The notes under the pieces were generated by a model. It had not been told where the DNA came from. It saw only the letters and a program-made list of their open reading frames with translations, and did not search any database. From positions 12,265,214 through 12,329,213 of the forward strand of contig NC_045143.1 of assembly GCF_008831285.2 (NCBI RefSeq): a DNA stretch of 64,000 nucleotides, given 5' to 3'. The position numbers were made by a program, and so were the translations under genes. Position 1 is the stretch's first letter. Every line of letters begins with the position of its first letter. This document shows, one piece after another, positions 62,060 through 64,000 of this stretch. This DNA is from Nymphaea colorata (taxonomy: Eukaryota; Streptophyta; Magnoliopsida; Nymphaeales; Nymphaeaceae).

Positions 62060-63424
62060 ACTAGATAGAAACAATGAAAGAATAGTTGAGACTCTACATC
62101 TAAAAACAAAGTATAAGACCTTATCGTTTTGCCTAAATGAGTAAAACCTATAGGATGTAAATAAGTTTTTAAGACTGAAAGAGACTCAAAGGAAAAATAA
62201 GATATATAAAGCATGGTTGGTTTCTAAAAGTTTCACTCAAATGTAAGACATTGAATATAGTGAGATATTTACTTAGAGCTACACCAAATAGATATGAAAA
62301 CAACTTTCATAAATAGTAATTATGAATGAAAAGGTTTATATGAAACAAACTCAAGATTTCTCTAAAGGAGAATCACATAGCTTGGTTTGCAACTTAAGTC
62401 AATATATAGAGCTAAGCTTTCCAACAATATTACATTAAGTATACGAAGTCGTCTTGACTTTTGGTTTCACTGAAAATATTGTTGATCAATTTATGTACCA
62501 TAAGATAAGTGGAAATAAAGTTTACGACCTTAATGTTATATGTAGATGACACTTTCTTACAACCAATGATAGAGAAATGCTAATAGATACTAAAGAACTT
62601 TTTTTCTTCTCGGTTTGAAATGAAAGACATGAGAAAAGCAGTCTTTATTCTTTGCATTGAGATCTGTTGAGACATCAATAAACATATTTTAGGCATATCT
62701 TAGAAAACTTATATTGATAAGTTTACCAATATATATGGGATGAACAGTTTCTCTCCTACTACATCATTCATAGGGAATGATGACAAGTTGAGACTAAATG
62801 ATTGTCCACAAACTAAAGAAAATGTATAAATTAGTATAATATTATATATATCAATAGTTGGCAACTTGCAGAATACATAGATCTATACACAATTAACATA
62901 TTGTATGTAGTTGAGGTCATCAACAAATTTCAATCAAAGTCATGAATTTCTCTCACCACAAGGCTATCAAGAAGGTCATGTGCTATTTGCAATGCACAAA
63001 AAGTAACATGTTAACATATTAGAAGATGGACTGCTAAGGCTCTTGGCTATGCATACACAGATCTACGTGGATGTTCTGATAATAACAAATAATCCACTAC
63101 TACTGCCCACATCATAGAGGCAGTTGTAGACTATTTGATTGTAGAACTTAATATGAAGACTAAGGGTACTTGTATCCAATAAGAAGCCACTCAAAATATT
63201 TTTTGATAATCAAGCTGTTGTGTCTTTCTCCGATACCAAAAAAAGTAATACCTCATGCAAGCAAATAGATTGGATATTTTGTGGTTAAGGAAATGATATA
63301 GAGTCATTTATTATGTATTGATTATATTGAAACTAAAGATAAATTATTGATCCTCTTGCTAAAAGTTTGGGTCTGGGATTGTATTATAAATATGTTAAGG
63401 GGATGAATTTAATGAATTCCTTGT
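62060..63424 (+). pseudogene. copia reverse transcriptase and RNase H
   Basis: Fragments in order: VYMKQTQDFSKGESHSLVCN (about 62336), FGFTENIVDQFMYHKISGNK (about 62460), then a region where 'YVDDIL' should stand but reads CR*HFLTTNDREML (stop at the first Asp position), SRFEMKDM (about 62610), KTYIDKF (about 62706) and DDKLRLNDCP (about 62782). The RNase H part is more decayed and ends with PLAKSLGLGLYYKYVKGMNL (to about 63410), matching 'DPLTKGL....F..HV..MGL'. Loss of the Y-x-D-D motif rules out activity. Confidence 0.75.
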
Positions 63425-63598
63425 AATCAAGTACACACTTATATTTGTTTGTTTATCACATTTTGGTAATAAAATTTGATTCTCTATGTTTGTTGATTAT
63501 GCATTAGGTGTATTTATAATGTCAAGAGTATTGGATAATAATGTATATACTTGAAACTAGTCTATTGCATAGTGTATCAAATGCTTGTCACTCAGATC

Positions 63599-63609
63599 AA
63601 GAGGGAGAA
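63599..63609 (+). other. Polypurine tract of the copia element
   Basis: The sequence 'aagagggagaa' lies directly before tgttga, the presumed LTR start, as in plant copia elements where it primes plus-strand DNA synthesis. Confidence 0.7.
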
Positions 63610-64000
63610 TGTTGAAAGTAACATGCAAAAATGGTCTAATGGTCTAACAGTTGTGACCCTTCATTCTTGCACCTCTTTACTATGTCATTCTTCACTTTCC
63701 ACATATTCAATTTGATGATCCATTCTCTTTATAATACAAGATGAGAGCAATTTAGTAGTTGTTGGAAAATTTCTGAGAGGTTCAGCCTGTACTCACATTC
63801 GGCATTTAGTGCCATTGCTTATCAAAGGTGACCATTAGTTGAAGGGATTAACCATCTTCATCATTCAAAGCTCACTACCACAGAAACTGATAACTATCCT
63901 TTTTGAATTATTTTATGCTTAAACACATGGATTCAGCCTTTTTGAGGACTTCACATCTATGGTTTTAAATCCAAACTTTACTAACAATGGATTTATGGTT
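63610..64000 (+). mobile_element. copia 3' LTR, partial
   Basis: Starts TGTTGAAAG right after the polypurine tract. A TATA-like box (tttataata, about 63729) lies about 120 bp in. The LTR end is not within the window, or is not recognisable. No matching 5' LTR was seen near 59 kb. Confidence 0.6.

Larger units (their letters stand above)
59822..64000 (+). mobile_element. Ty1/copia retrotransposon remnant with 3' LTR running off the window
   Basis: The order is gag, protease/GAG-pre-integrase, integrase, reverse transcriptase, RNase H, polypurine tract, LTR, which is the copia order. Each domain is recognisable but broken by stops and frameshifts, and several segments are shortened. The element is therefore old and non-autonomous. 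Confidence 0.85.

Noticed and set aside
1-64000. Search for tRNA, rRNA or snoRNA genes and CRISPR-type arrays
   Set aside because: No cloverleaf-compatible or box-motif sequence was convincing by eye; a tRNA or covariance-model scan would be needed. CRISPR arrays are not expected in plant nuclear DNA and none was seen.

Overview
The window is nuclear DNA of a flowering plant. It is AT-rich and intron-bearing. It holds two real genes that I can assemble exon by exon, in a background of decayed transposable elements. Both gene families (CLE25-type signalling peptide, plant GH79 heparanase-like glycosidase) are plant families. I cannot separate monocot from dicot, and I name no species.

Layout. 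1-5.1 kb: two diverged fragments of an Ulp1/C48-peptidase-like transposon ORF, separated by an LTR-like block. 5.1-5.8 kb: a terminal-inverted-repeat element filled with pyrimidine minisatellite. 6.6-8.6 kb: a broken FAR1/MULE-transposase gene on the minus strand. 12.7-17.2 kb: gag, protease and reverse transcriptase remnants of a minus-strand Ty3/gypsy element of Tat/Ogre type. 17.2-36 kb: diverged copies of long non-coding LTR/UTR-like sequence of the same kind, with internal tandem repetition of about 200 bp, plus a plant-mobile-domain-like fragment near 22.4 kb. 36-42 kb: more gene-like sequence with a hAT-like MITE, a (TA)n(GA)n microsatellite and a two-exon CLE25-like gene (minus strand, 40157-41033). 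45.4-45.8 kb: remnants of a PPR gene. 50.8-57.1 kb: a complete nine-exon GH79 heparanase-like gene (minus strand, 552 residues), whose 2.7-kb third intron carries an inverted pair of MITEs and a copia gag fragment. 57.1-58.1 kb: a degenerate duplication of that gene's own 5' end and upstream region. 59.8-64 kb: a decayed Ty1/copia element on the plus strand, whose 3' LTR runs off the end.

The two intact genes have separate roles. The CLE peptide is a secreted signal, expected to be read by CLV1/BAM-type receptor kinases. The glycosidase is a secreted enzyme, expected to act on glucuronic-acid-bearing arabinogalactan glycans of the cell wall. Nothing in the sequence links them beyond being neighbours on the same strand. 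I did not find a clearly new multi-gene system. The most unusual items are the duplicated 5' end of the heparanase gene, the inverted MITE pair inside its intron, and the CLE gene whose last 12 residues lie on a 40-nt second exon.
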